A stretch of DNA of 37,558 nt from Microbacteriaceae bacterium PS02068 (GTDB taxonomy: Bacteria > Actinomycetota > Actinomycetes > Actinomycetales > Microbacteriaceae), in NCBI GenBank assembly GCA_029959325.1, contig JASCPF010000030.1, forward strand, positions 1 through 37,558, in the 5' to 3' direction. This document shows, piece by piece, positions 14,763 through 22,956 of the stretch; the stretch's first letter is position 1, and every line of letters starts with the position of its first letter. The position numbers were made by a program, and so were the translations under genes. The notes under the pieces were generated by a model. That model was given only the letters and a program-made list of their open reading frames with translations. It ran no database searches and was not told the DNA's origin.

Positions 14763-16853
14763 TCAGAACAGCCGAGCCTCGGCGGATGCCGCGGCGGCAG
14801 CCCGCCCCGTCATCCGCACCGGACCCGGGCGCGCGGGACGGGTCTCGACGTCCTCCTCCGCGCCGCCGGCGAGACGATGCCGCCGCAGCAGCGGCCGCAC
14901 CCGCGCCGAGAGCCACTTCCGATATCCGACGGGCGCGTACGACGAGACACCCGGGTACAGCCCGCGATACGCGGGAACGAGTTCGGGATGCTCGCGCTCG
15001 AGCCACTGCCAGAACCACTCCTTCGCCCCCGGCCGCAGGTGCAGCGCCCCGAACACGACGCGTGCGGCGCCCGCTTCGCGGATGCGCGCGAGCGCGGCAT
15101 CCAGGGCCGCCACCGAATCGGTCAGGTGCGGCAGGACCGGCATGAGGAACACCGTCACGCGGAACCCCGCGTCGGTCGCCGCACGCACTGTCGCGAGGCG
15201 GGCGGTCGCCGTCGGGGTTCCCGGTTCGAGGGATGCCTGCAGGGTGTCGTCGAACACCGCGATCGACATGGCGATGTGGATCGGCACGCGCGCCCGGGCA
15301 TCCGCGAGCTGCGGCAGGTCGCGCCGCAGCAGGGTGCCCTTCGTCAGGATCGAGAAAGGCGTCGCACTCTCGGCCAACGCGTCGATGATGCCCGGCATGA
15401 GCCGGTAGCGCCCCTCGGCCCGCTGGTAGGGGTCGGTGTTCGTGCCGAGCGCGACGGCCTCGCGCTGCCAGCTCGGCCGCGCGAGCTCGCGCCGCAGCAC
15501 GTCGGCGACGTTGACCTTCACGACGACCTGACTGTCGAAGTCGCGCCCCGCATCGAGGTCGAGGTAGGTGTGGGTGCTGCGGGCGAAGCAGTTGTGGCTG
15601 ATCACGCCGCTCGCGATGAAGTCCTCCGTCCCAGTGGTGATGTCGACCATGTCGATGTCGACGCCGAGGTCTTCGACCGAGACGACCCGCAGGTCGGCCA
15701 CCGACTTCACGGCCGTGCCCGTGATGTCGATCTTGCGGGTGATGGCGGGACGCGCGCGCGCGAAGAATCGCTGGTGAGCGGGCAGCCCACCGGTGACCCG
15801 AACGGTAACGACTCCGTTCGGGCGCGCGGGCTCGATGACATGTGGCACCCCGATGAGATTCAGTCCTGCGACGATCGTGTCGATGATGTCGAGGTCCTTG
15901 TTCGTGATCCTCAGGACGGCGCGCGAGTACGACCCCTCCGCGTCGAAGATTCCGGAGAGAAACCCCTCGAACCAGAGGTCGCTCGGCACTGACGGTGTTG
16001 CGACGAGTGATTCGATGAGCGAGACATCGCCAGCCTTCCCCGTGTGGATCGCCGCCATCGCGCGCCGGTTCTCGCTGGCCGCGACGAACGGCCGAGTTCG
16101 GGTGGCGATGCCCTCCTGGGCGAGGTAGCGGCGTGTGCGGTCGAGCGCCTCATCGTCGACCAACGCGAGACGGAACATGTTGATCCGCCGAGTGCGGATC
16201 TGGTCGTCGTACGTGCCGTGGAAGATCATGCCATCGCCGCGGATCATGCCAGCCAGGTATCCGCGCCGGTAGTCCGGCAGGTCAGGTTCGCACGCGTCAA
16301 GGGGTGCACCCGCGCCGAACCCCATCAGTCGATTGTTCGTCGTCAGAAACGGCCGCTGGCCGGCACTGCCCATCGCGCCGGTGACGTGCTTCCATCCCCG
16401 GTCGGTAAGGAAGCGGTGGTCACCGCTGGCTACGAGCTCGGTGCCGTCAGCGAGGGTGATCCGGAAGGCGCGCTTGCGGGTGCTCCACTTCGCGAGCACG
16501 GGAGTCGGAACGTAGCGTCGGTATGTGCCGTGACGGGCCGTCCCGATGATGAGGTCTCCCACCTGGAGATCGTCGATGCGACGCTGCCGTCCATCCGCGC
16601 ACAGCACGAGAGTTTCCGGAGAGACGCAGTAGGCACAGGCATGACTGCAGCCCCGGTAGGGGTTGATCGTCCAGTCGAACGGCATGGCGGATGCCCCGGG
16701 CACATGGTTCAGGGCCGACTTGGCGTGCACCTCGTGGAAGGTCATCCCGGCGAACTCGGGCGTCGTGACGCTGCGCACGAGGCCGTCGAGCCTCTCGAGG
16801 CCGGGCAGCGCAGAGGCATCCATCTCTCCGAGACTCTGACCCTGCCACCGCAT
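14763..16853 (-). CDS. Intein-containing Rv2578c-family radical SAM protein
   Basis: The 696-residue precursor combines a radical SAM protein of the Rv2578c type (related to spore photoproduct lyase-like enzymes) with an intein. The N-extein is residues 1-75, ending in the first two Cys of the 4Fe-4S motif (C69-SHA-C73-AY). The intein is 76-421. The C-extein resumes at C422 (CFARSTHTYLDLD) and runs to 696. Splicing would restore C-x3-C-x2-C and yield a 350-residue enzyme. The family reaction is not established; a DNA-related role is suspected because of its relatives and a LexA-like box upstream. The C-terminal tail is basic and Ala-rich. The start codon lies six bases after a TCTACT hexamer, without a Shine-Dalgarno. 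Confidence 0.92.
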   Translation of the reverse strand: MRWQGQSLGEMDASALPGLERLDGLVRSVTTPEFAGMTFHEVHAKSALNHVPGASAMPFDWTINPYRGCSHACAYCVSPETLVLCADGRQRRIDDLQVGDLIIGTARHGTYRRYVPTPVLAKWSTRKRAFRITLADGTELVASGDHRFLTDRGWKHVTGAMGSAGQRPFLTTNNRLMGFGAGAPLDACEPDLPDYRRGYLAGMIRGDGMIFHGTYDDQIRTRRINMFRLALVDDEALDRTRRYLAQEGIATRTRPFVAASENRRAMAAIHTGKAGDVSLIESLVATPSVPSDLWFEGFLSGIFDAEGSYSRAVLRITNKDLDIIDTIVAGLNLIGVPHVIEPARPNGVVTVRVTGGLPAHQRFFARARPAITRKIDITGTAVKSVADLRVVSVEDLGVDIDMVDITTGTEDFIASGVISHNCFARSTHTYLDLDAGRDFDSQVVVKVNVADVLRRELARPSWQREAVALGTNTDPYQRAEGRYRLMPGIIDALAESATPFSILTKGTLLRRDLPQLADARARVPIHIAMSIAVFDDTLQASLEPGTPTATARLATVRAATDAGFRVTVFLMPVLPHLTDSVAALDAALARIREAGAARVVFGALHLRPGAKEWFWQWLEREHPELVPAYRGLYPGVSSYAPVGYRKWLSARVRPLLRRHRLAGGAEEDVETRPARPGPVRMTGRAAAAASAEARLF
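15591..16628 (-). mobile_element. Intein with LAGLIDADG homing endonuclease
   Basis: The intein has 346 residues and begins with Cys (C76 of the precursor, CVSPETLVL, block A). Block B is ASGDHRFLT with His146. The endonuclease motifs are LAGMIRGDG (201-208 region, acidic D207) and LSGIFDAEG (299-307, acidic E306), so both metal-binding acidic residues are kept. Blocks F and G are DIDMVDITTGTEDFIASGVISHN, ending His-Asn, with Cys as the +1 residue. All residues needed for protein splicing appear intact. Base composition looks less GC-rich than the exteins, which fits lateral arrival by homing. The insertion site is directly before the codon for the third cluster cysteine. Confidence 0.93.
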
Positions 16854-16859
16854 TCATTC

Positions 16860-16888
16860 AGTAGAACAGAAGTACGATTAGATCTCAA
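16860..16888 (-). promoter_or_regulatory. Promoter of radical SAM gene (TTGAGA-N17-TCTACT), leaderless
   Basis: TTGAGA (16888-16883) and TCTACT (16865-16860) are 17 bases apart on the minus strand. The ATG at 16853 lies exactly where transcription should start. The LexA-like box covers the -10 and part of the spacer. Confidence 0.5.
16862..16877. promoter_or_regulatory. LexA (SOS) box-like site
   Basis: TAGAACAGAAGTACGA matches the actinobacterial SOS consensus TCGAAC-N4-GTTCGA at 10 of 12 defined positions. It overlaps the radical SAM promoter, the usual place for LexA repression. Two mismatches leave the call uncertain. Confidence 0.45.
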
Positions 16889-16929
16889 CAACCTCGCGCG
16901 AGCGCACCTGAAACCCAGTACCATGGCTC

Positions 16930-16946
16930 GTGGGATTGCATCCCAC
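16930..16946. promoter_or_regulatory. Palindrome GTGGGAT-TGC-ATCCCAC, possible operator
   Basis: Perfect 7-bp arms with a three-base centre lie 41 bases before the acyl-CoA dehydrogenase start. A TACCAT -10-like hexamer at 16919-16924 would put transcription start at the edge of the palindrome. TGACGTCA, a second small palindrome, follows at 16947-16954. A fatty-acid-responsive repressor site is possible but not shown. Confidence 0.4.
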
Positions 16947-16986
16947 TGACGTCACTCAACGACGAGACACGAGAGGCAGGCGCATC

Positions 16987-18150
16987 ATGCAGCGCGACAT
17001 CTACGACGAGGACCACGACGCGTTCCGCGACGTCGTCAAGGAGTTCATCAAGCGCTACGCGTCTGACGAGAAGCGCAAGCAGTGGGAGGCCGACGGCGAG
17101 ATCGATCGCGCCACGATGCTCGCGGCGGGCGAGGCGGGCATCATTGGGCTGAGCGTGCCCGAGGAGTTCGGCGGCGCCGGCATGCTGCAGGACTACCGCT
17201 TCCGCGCGATCGTGCTCGAAGAGACGATCATGGCCGGTCAGGGCTCGCTTGCCGGCGCCTTCGGCATTCAGGATGACCTCGCCGTGCCGTACATCGTGCA
17301 CATGGGCACGCAGGAGCAGAAGGAGAAGTGGCTGCCGGGCATGGCGACCGGCGAGATCCTCGGCGCCCTCGCGATGACCGAGCCCGGTGCCGGGTCTGAC
17401 CTGCGCGGCATCAAGACGACCGCCAAGAAGGTCGACGGCGGCTACCTCGTCAACGGCGCGAAGACCTTCATCTCGTCGGGCAAGACGGCCGACATCGTCG
17501 TGACCTTCGTGAAGACGGGCGAGGGGAATCGGCCGGATGCCTTCAGCCTGCTGATCCTCGAAGACGGCATGGACGGCTTTGAGCACGGCAAGAAGCTCGA
17601 GAAGATGGGCTTCCACGGCTGGGACACGGCCGAGCTCAGCTTCGTCGACGTGTTCGTGCCCGACGAGAACCTCATCGGCGGCAAGGAGGGGCTCGGATTC
17701 ATCCAGCTCATGATGAACCTGCCCCTCGAGCGCCTGTCGATCGGCGTCGCCGCCGCGGCGGCGGGCGAAGCCGCGTTCGCCTGGACCCGCGACTACGTGC
17801 TCAGCCGCGAAGCGTTCGGCGAGCGCATCGCGGACTTCCAGAACACGCGCTTCCGCCTCGCCGACATGGCCACGACGGTCGACGTCATGTGGACCTACAA
17901 CGACCGCGCGATGATGCTCTACAAGGATCAGAAGCTCACCGCCGAAGAGGCCGCGAAGGTCAAGTTCTGGTCGACCGACCGCGAGGCGGAGCTGCTCGAC
18001 GTGGGCGTGCAGCTGCACGGCGGCTACGGCTACATCACCGAGTACCCGATCGCCCGCGCCTACCTGGATGCCCGGGTGCACCGCATCTACGGCGGCACGA
18101 ACGAGATCATGCGCGACATCGTCGCGCGCCAGATCGTCGGCAAGCGCTGA
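16987..18150 (+). CDS. Acyl-CoA dehydrogenase
   Basis: This 387-residue flavoprotein has the normal acyl-CoA dehydrogenase length and order: an N-terminal helical domain, a middle beta domain with AMTEPGAGSDLRGIKTTA (about 125-142, FAD and substrate binding) and a C-terminal helical domain. LHGGYGYITEYPIARAYLDARVHRIYGGTNEIMRDIVA (about 343-380) contains the FAD-contact motif and the catalytic Glu in GGTNEIM. It introduces a trans-2,3 double bond in an acyl-CoA and passes electrons to ETF. Chain-length preference is not readable. ATG 16987 has GAGAGG upstream and matches the family start; an in-frame ATG at 16930 falls inside the palindrome and is rejected. Confidence 0.94.
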   Translation: MQRDIYDEDHDAFRDVVKEFIKRYASDEKRKQWEADGEIDRATMLAAGEAGIIGLSVPEEFGGAGMLQDYRFRAIVLEETIMAGQGSLAGAFGIQDDLAVPYIVHMGTQEQKEKWLPGMATGEILGALAMTEPGAGSDLRGIKTTAKKVDGGYLVNGAKTFISSGKTADIVVTFVKTGEGNRPDAFSLLILEDGMDGFEHGKKLEKMGFHGWDTAELSFVDVFVPDENLIGGKEGLGFIQLMMNLPLERLSIGVAAAAAGEAAFAWTRDYVLSREAFGERIADFQNTRFRLADMATTVDVMWTYNDRAMMLYKDQKLTAEEAAKVKFWSTDREAELLDVGVQLHGGYGYITEYPIARAYLDARVHRIYGGTNEIMRDIVARQIVGKR

Positions 18151-18476
18151 CGGGGCCGCCTCCGACCCGAGCGACAGTGAGGGGCAGGCCTCCCGGAGGT
18201 CGCTGACGTCATCGCCGCGTCGCTCCCAGGCCCCGCAGTTCTGGCGCATGGGAGGCGCCGAGCGCGGTCGAGATGGATGCCATATACCTCCCTTCGGCGA
18301 GCGCAGAAGCACGACACGGTGCAAGGCCAGGCGCGCGAACGCCGGACCGGTTGATCGTTGCGTGCACGTTTGCGCCCCGGGAGTGTCCGGTTGCCGACGT
18401 TCGTTGAGCGCCACTACCGCCGTGTGAATCATGGGCAGAGACGCACGCGCGTCATCGATCCAACGGAGGACGTTCA
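18151..18476 (+). other. 326-bp intergenic region with a candidate promoter for the WxL-like gene
   Basis: No convincing gene is present. CCTC-CCG-GAGG (about 18188-18198) is a small hairpin after the dehydrogenase gene and may be a weak terminator. CGAACG-CCGGAC (18336-18347) can pair with GTCCGG (18385-18390) and CGTTCG (18398-18403), a larger split inverted repeat. TTGAGC (18404-18409) and AATCAT (18427-18432), 17 bases apart, form a plausible promoter with a start near 18439. GGAGG at 18465-18469 is the ribosome site of the next gene. Confidence 0.4.
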
Positions 18477-20705
18477 ATGAAGAAGAGTCTGTTACGAAGA
18501 ACAGGAGTGGCGACGGTGTGCGCCCTCGTGGCCGGTGCGCTGAGTCTGGGTGCCCTGCCCCTCGCCGCCCACGCCGACGCTGGTGGGCCCGATGAGGGCG
18601 TCGTAACTCAGGCGATGGCGGCTGACCTCTCGCGTATGGAACTCGGCAACGAGGTCGCCCGCGAACCCATCCGCAGCGCTGCAGCCGCCTGGTTCCTGAT
18701 GACGCTGGTCGATCGCGAACCCGACCGACGCGCCGCGGACGGCCGCTCGATTGCGGCGCGCGTGGCCGAGCACATCTCGAACCTCGTGGTTGCCGGCAAC
18801 GAGCCCGTCTGCTCAGGCGGCCTTGACACGATCGCCACGAACGCGATGATCCAGACGTTCGCGCTGGCCAAGGAATCGCCCGCGGTGTGGTCGTTGCTGG
18901 ATTCTGCTGCAAAGGAGAAGGTCGGATTGCTCGTGCGGGCGTGCCTGGTGGCATCTCACTGGCTGCACGACGACGACAACAACTTCAGCACAGGCCTGAA
19001 CCAGCTCGGCAATACGAACAAGACCTGGAACCCTAACCACGTCGAGGGTGGCATCGGAATGGGTCTGGCCGCAGCGCACTTCCTCGGTGCGGCCGAGGCG
19101 CAGGGCTTCCTCGACAGTTTCGACGCCGACGCCTTCGTCGCGCAGCTGCAGGCCGCGAACCTCCCCAGCGCCGCCTGGGTGATGGACCAGACCGCTCCTG
19201 ACGTGCTCGAGGCCGCCACGCGTGACAAATTCACCTTCCAGGGCCACGGACTCGACGACCCGTGGAGCTGGGTCGCCTACCGCTCGAACATCATGTATTC
19301 CGGGGTGGTCGCTCCCACCGGCGCCGGCGGAAAAGGGTACATCCTCGCGGGCGCTGACGGGCTGCCGAACCGTGGCGAGCTGGGCATGGCGCTGGAGTTC
19401 GAGTCCATTGACGGCGGGGGCCCGCGGAGCGACATCCACTACGTCGCTCGCGGGTGGAACAACAGCTTTATGAACCTGTGGTTCGCGAACCGGTTCTCCG
19501 AGCCCGCGAACAACGTCGACTCGATGCTGCGTCGCTACACCGTCGGCACGACGGACTTCCTCTACAAGGCGAAGCAGGGATACCACAGCTGGGCGCTCAA
19601 CAAGGACAAGGGCGACTCGGGCGAGCAGCGCATCCATGACGACATCGGCCTGCGCTACCTTTCCGAGGCATGGCGGCTTGCGCCCTCGCTGCACCGCGAA
19701 GCCGACCAGGTGAACGAGGTCGTGCGGCCCGCTTCAGGTGACGCCTACGTTCGCGGCGGCAGCAACGCCACGCAGAACTATGGCGCCGTGGGGCGACTCG
19801 AGGTCAAGCACGACGCGAACGACGCCTTCGCACGTCAGTCTCTGGTCGCGTTCGACCTCACCGGCTTCCAGAACGTCGACGAGGTGCGGCTGGACCTGCG
19901 CGGCTACGTCGACGTGGTTGGCGGGAGCGCCGTCGTTGAGATCGCCACCACGGATCCCGCGTGGCAGGAGTCCACGGTGACGTGGGCGACGAGGCCGGCA
20001 ACGCGCGACGTCGTCGGCAGTGTCGCCGTCGATGCTACCGACAAGGTCCTCAGCGTCGATGTCTCCGCTGCAGTCTCCGCGGCACTCGCCGCCGGGCAGA
20101 CGAGTATCTCCTTCGTTCTGCGACTCCAGGCGACCGGGGCCTCCGGTCCGTACACGCTGTTCAGCAGCCGCGAGGGCTCGTACGCTCCGACGCTCGTGGG
20201 TGTGGAGCCCGTGGACGAGCCCCTAGGCGCGGATGGGATCGCTGTCACCGTCCCAGAGGCGGGACCGGTCGACGGCGCCTTCGGCTGGACCTTCGCCGGC
20301 ACCGCACCGGTGTCGCTGGGGACTGCGCAGCAGCAGGGCGGCATGCTGACGGCTGCAGGTCGGCTCAACGACGTGATCGTCGAAGACACGCGCTCCGGCG
20401 GCACGACGCCATACTCGTGGTCGATCGCGGGTCGCGTCACCGACTTCATCTCGGCGGATGGCTCGTTCTCAGGTGATCGGCTGGGGTGGACTCCCCGCGT
20501 GAACGCCGGTCCCGAGTCCGTCACCGCGGGCCCAGCCGAGCAATCGGTCACCCGAGGCGGTCGAGGTCTCGCGGCTCAACGTGCGCTTGCCTCCTCCTCG
20601 GCGGCGGCGAGCTCGGTGGTCAGCGCAGATCTCGAGCTCGCACTGCCCTTGACGACGTCGCCCGGAGACTACGTCGCCTCCGTCGTCCTCACCGCGCTGC
20701 AGTAA
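18477..20705 (+). CDS. Secreted protein with helical N-domain, CBM96/DNRLRE-like module and WxL-like C-terminus
   Basis: The protein has 742 residues. A Sec signal peptide (1-33, ending AHA) leads into an Ala-rich helical domain (about 40-410) with aromatic- and Asn-rich loops such as WLHDDDNNFSTGLNQLGNTNKTWNPNHVEGG and GLDDPWSWVAYRSNIMYSG. This could be an alpha/alpha-toroid carbohydrate-active enzyme, but I cannot name the family. Residues about 415-575 resemble the DNRLRE/CBM96 module (SGDAYVRGGSNATQNYG, RQSLVAFDLTGF, DPAWQESTVTWATRP). Residues about 585-742 look like an actinobacterial WxL-like domain (YSWSIAGRVTDFISADG, LGWTPRV, ADLELALPLTTSPGDYVASVVLTAL), which binds the cell wall non-covalently. 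The next gene encodes the matching DUF916-type partner. A wall-associated polysaccharide-degrading role is inferred. Confidence 0.7.
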   Translation: MKKSLLRRTGVATVCALVAGALSLGALPLAAHADAGGPDEGVVTQAMAADLSRMELGNEVAREPIRSAAAAWFLMTLVDREPDRRAADGRSIAARVAEHISNLVVAGNEPVCSGGLDTIATNAMIQTFALAKESPAVWSLLDSAAKEKVGLLVRACLVASHWLHDDDNNFSTGLNQLGNTNKTWNPNHVEGGIGMGLAAAHFLGAAEAQGFLDSFDADAFVAQLQAANLPSAAWVMDQTAPDVLEAATRDKFTFQGHGLDDPWSWVAYRSNIMYSGVVAPTGAGGKGYILAGADGLPNRGELGMALEFESIDGGGPRSDIHYVARGWNNSFMNLWFANRFSEPANNVDSMLRRYTVGTTDFLYKAKQGYHSWALNKDKGDSGEQRIHDDIGLRYLSEAWRLAPSLHREADQVNEVVRPASGDAYVRGGSNATQNYGAVGRLEVKHDANDAFARQSLVAFDLTGFQNVDEVRLDLRGYVDVVGGSAVVEIATTDPAWQESTVTWATRPATRDVVGSVAVDATDKVLSVDVSAAVSAALAAGQTSISFVLRLQATGASGPYTLFSSREGSYAPTLVGVEPVDEPLGADGIAVTVPEAGPVDGAFGWTFAGTAPVSLGTAQQQGGMLTAAGRLNDVIVEDTRSGGTTPYSWSIAGRVTDFISADGSFSGDRLGWTPRVNAGPESVTAGPAEQSVTRGGRGLAAQRALASSSAAASSVVSADLELALPLTTSPGDYVASVVLTALQ

Positions 20706-20715
20706 CGCCGCGCAC

Positions 20716-20751
20716 TGTGGGGAGCACGTCGGCGACGGCGTGCCCCCCACA
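20716..20751 (+). terminator. Intercistronic stem-loop between the WxL-like and DUF916-type genes
   Basis: TGTGGGG (20716-20722) pairs with CCCCACA (20745-20751). After one mismatch, GCACG (20724-20728) pairs with CGTGC (20739-20743), giving a 10-base loop. No U-tract follows, and the next gene starts 38 bases later with its own strong ribosome site. It may attenuate read-through or protect the upstream mRNA. Confidence 0.55.
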
Positions 20752-20789
20752 TCTTCCCTGCACGCCTGTACCCGATCTGAAGGAGTCTC

Positions 20790-21827
20790 ATGGGCTCGCG
20801 CCGATGGTTCTGGATGCCGGAGGCTTCCGCTCTGGTGACGTTGGTCGCCACCCTCACCCTCGGCCTGCCGTGGGTTGCTCAGGCCGCGCCGTCCACCGTC
20901 GCGCCGACGAGTGAGGTCGCGTGGACCGTGCGCACTGCCGACAACGAGCACGGCAGCGACCGACCCAACTTCTCCTACGTCGCGCAACCTGGATCTCGCC
21001 TTTCGGATGCGATGGAAGTGAGCAACACCGGATCGACAGCGCTGACGTTGGACGTGTACGCAGCTGATGCCTTCACCACCGAGGCCGGGGCGATCGACGT
21101 GGGCTTGGGCAAGGAAGTCCCGACCGATGCCGGCGCGTGGGTCACGACCGACGTGTCGGCACTGCAGCTCGCTCCCGGAGAGTCCGCCGTGATTCCGTTC
21201 CGGATCGATGTACCCCTCGACGCGCGGCCGGGAGACCACTCTGCCGGTTTGGTGACTGTTCTTCCCCCGGGTGCGGCGGATGCGCTTACTCTCGAACGTC
21301 GTCTGGGCACCCGCATCACGGTTGAGGTCCCCGGCGAGAGCACACCCTCGATCTCGCTCGCCGACGCCAGACTGACGTACGCCGTCTCGTGGCTGCCGCT
21401 CGTCCCGGGCGCGGCGGAGCTCACCTACCGCGTGACTAACGAAGGCGACGCCGTGCTGTTCGTTCGCGACGAGGCGCGCATCGCCGGCCCGCTCGGCATC
21501 CTCCCCGCCGTCGTCGTCCCCGCCGCGCCTGTCGAAGTGCTGCCGGGCTCTACGGTCGTGGTGACGCGCACCGTCGATGCGCACGGTGTCGGGTGGCTGT
21601 TCGCCGAGGCAGATGTCACCACGCTTCTGCGCGACGGGTCCTCCGAAGGACCGTCCGTGCGGGTCGTCCAATCGACGTTCGCTCTTTCGCCGGCGGTGGC
21701 GCTCCTGGTGCTCGCGGTGCTCGGCATCGGCGTCGGTGCAGTCGTACGCCATCGTCGCCGAACTGTGCGCGAGCCTTCGACGACGGATCAAGCGACCTCG
21801 CCCGTCGGACGCAGCGGCCGGCCGTGA
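20790..21827 (+). CDS. DUF916/WxL-interacting membrane-anchored protein
   Basis: The 345-residue protein has a signal peptide (cleaved near AQAAP, about 33) and a DUF916-type domain (about 40-155, with WTVRTADNEHGSDRPNFSYVAQPGSRLSDAMEVSNTGSTALTLDVYAADA). A second Ig-like domain spans about 175-290. A C-terminal helix (about 297-318, ALLVLAVLGIGVGAVV) and a basic cytoplasmic tail complete it. In Firmicutes, DUF916/DUF3324 proteins (WxLIP) bind peptidoglycan and WxL proteins, holding them at the surface. The gene directly follows the WxL-like protein, so it is its likely anchor. GAAGGAG ends four bases before the ATG. An operon with the upstream gene is likely despite the stem-loop between them. 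Confidence 0.82.
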   Translation: MGSRRWFWMPEASALVTLVATLTLGLPWVAQAAPSTVAPTSEVAWTVRTADNEHGSDRPNFSYVAQPGSRLSDAMEVSNTGSTALTLDVYAADAFTTEAGAIDVGLGKEVPTDAGAWVTTDVSALQLAPGESAVIPFRIDVPLDARPGDHSAGLVTVLPPGAADALTLERRLGTRITVEVPGESTPSISLADARLTYAVSWLPLVPGAAELTYRVTNEGDAVLFVRDEARIAGPLGILPAVVVPAAPVEVLPGSTVVVTRTVDAHGVGWLFAEADVTTLLRDGSSEGPSVRVVQSTFALSPAVALLVLAVLGIGVGAVVRHRRRTVREPSTTDQATSPVGRSGRP

Positions 21828-21881
21828 TCCGGCTATGCCCGTGTTAGAGACCGGGCCAACTCGATCGGGCGATTCTTAGAA

Positions 21882-22847
21882 TCAGCGCCCGCCGAGGAAC
21901 CGCGCCCGCGCCATCCACTGCACGGCCTGACCGCCCTCGTGCTCGTTGTGGGCGTACACCTCGATCTCCTTGTCGGCCGCCGCGTAGCGGTTGAAAGCCG
22001 CGTAGACCGTCGACGGCGGGCAGATCGGGTCGAGGAGGCCGACCGAGAACAGCGCGGGCGCGGTGGCGCGGGCGGCCATGTTCACGCCGTCGAAATACGA
22101 CAGGGTTTCGAACACGCGTTCCTCGGCCCCGCGATGCACAGAGAGGTAGCGCACGATCTCTTGGTAGGGGTCGTTGCCGGTCATCCCGACGGCGCGCTCG
22201 AAATGGCAGAGAAACGGCACGTCGGGCATGGCCGCGACCAGCCCCTCGCAGAGTCCCGCCGTCGCCAGGGCGATGCCGCCGCCCTGGCTGCCTCCGCAGA
22301 CGGCCACGCGAGTGGCATCCACACACTCGAGGCCACGAACCGCATCGACAGCCCGTACCGCGTCGGTGAAGACGCGTCGGTAGTAGTAGTCGTGCGGATC
22401 GTCGATGCCGCGAGTCATGAACCCCTTCGCGGAAGATCCGGTGCCGTGCGGGTCGGCGGTGTGCCCGCCGCTGCCCCACATCGCCCCCTGCCCGCGGGTG
22501 TCCATGACGAGGTGCGCGTATCCGGACGCAGCCCAAACGATCCGCTCGATCGGCAGCCCTCGCCCGCCGCCGTAGCCGACGTACTCGACGACCGCGGGAA
22601 GCGGGGTCTCCGCTCCACGCGGAACGGTCAGCCAAGCCTTGATCGGGTCGCCCGCGAAGCCCGGAAATGTGACGTCGAACACATCGATCGCGGTCAGGGG
22701 CGACGCCGCGGGAACGACGTCGACGCTGCCGCCCGCGGCACGCGCCTCGGCGATCGTCGTCGCCCAGAAGTCGTCGAAATCTGCGGGCTCGCGGACGTCG
22801 GGTCGGAACGACGTCAACTCAGGCAGGGGGAGATCGAAACGGGGCAC
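21882..22847 (-). CDS. AXE1-family acetyl(xylan) esterase / cephalosporin-C deacetylase
   Basis: This 321-residue alpha/beta hydrolase of carbohydrate esterase family 7 type removes acetyl groups from short acetylated sugars. The family start FDLPLPELTSFRP and the FDDFW motif are present. The triad is Ser187 in CGGSQGGG, Asp273 in GLLDPICPPST and His303 in NEHEGG, and RGQGAMW (118-124) is the usual RGQ signature. There is no signal peptide, so it acts in the cytoplasm on imported acetylated oligosaccharides. GTG 22847 is chosen because it lies where homologues begin and six bases after a TATGTT hexamer; the frame is open far upstream, but that part overlaps the divergent dehydrogenase gene and is not family-like. 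Confidence 0.92.
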   Translation of the reverse strand: MPRFDLPLPELTSFRPDVREPADFDDFWATTIAEARAAGGSVDVVPAASPLTAIDVFDVTFPGFAGDPIKAWLTVPRGAETPLPAVVEYVGYGGGRGLPIERIVWAASGYAHLVMDTRGQGAMWGSGGHTADPHGTGSSAKGFMTRGIDDPHDYYYRRVFTDAVRAVDAVRGLECVDATRVAVCGGSQGGGIALATAGLCEGLVAAMPDVPFLCHFERAVGMTGNDPYQEIVRYLSVHRGAEERVFETLSYFDGVNMAARATAPALFSVGLLDPICPPSTVYAAFNRYAAADKEIEVYAHNEHEGGQAVQWMARARFLGGR

Positions 22848-22853
22848 GCTGAA

Positions 22854-22859
22854 AACATA
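22854..22859 (-). promoter_or_regulatory. Candidate leaderless -10 (TATGTT) for the esterase gene
   Basis: TATGTT on the minus strand is followed by TTCAGC and then the GTG start; no Shine-Dalgarno is present. The -35 is weak. Confidence 0.45.
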
Positions 22860-22927
22860 GCGGGATGCCGGAGGGTCGCGTCGCCCGCGACGTCGCCCGA
22901 TCGACGGCCGCGACGAACCGTGCGCGA

Positions 22928-22939
22928 ATCGTGCACGAT
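22928..22939. promoter_or_regulatory. Palindrome ATCGTGCACGAT, possible operator
   Basis: A perfect 12-bp palindrome lies between the divergent esterase and dehydrogenase genes. Its first eleven bases recur at 24642-24652, in the next divergent promoter region of the same locus. The central CGTGCACG also occurs several times in coding DNA here, so specificity is uncertain. Confidence 0.35.
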
Positions 22940-22956
22940 CGGCCAGCGTCCGTCGA

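Noticed and set aside
18361..18368. CGTGCACG before the WxL-like gene as a firm shared operator
   Set aside because: The same 8-mer also occurs in coding DNA (for example near 2532, 29930, 32199 and 34288), so alone it is not informative.
21837..21856. GCCCG ... CGGGC as a terminator after the DUF916-type gene
   Set aside because: The stem is only 5 bp with a ten-base loop, which is expected often by chance at this base composition.
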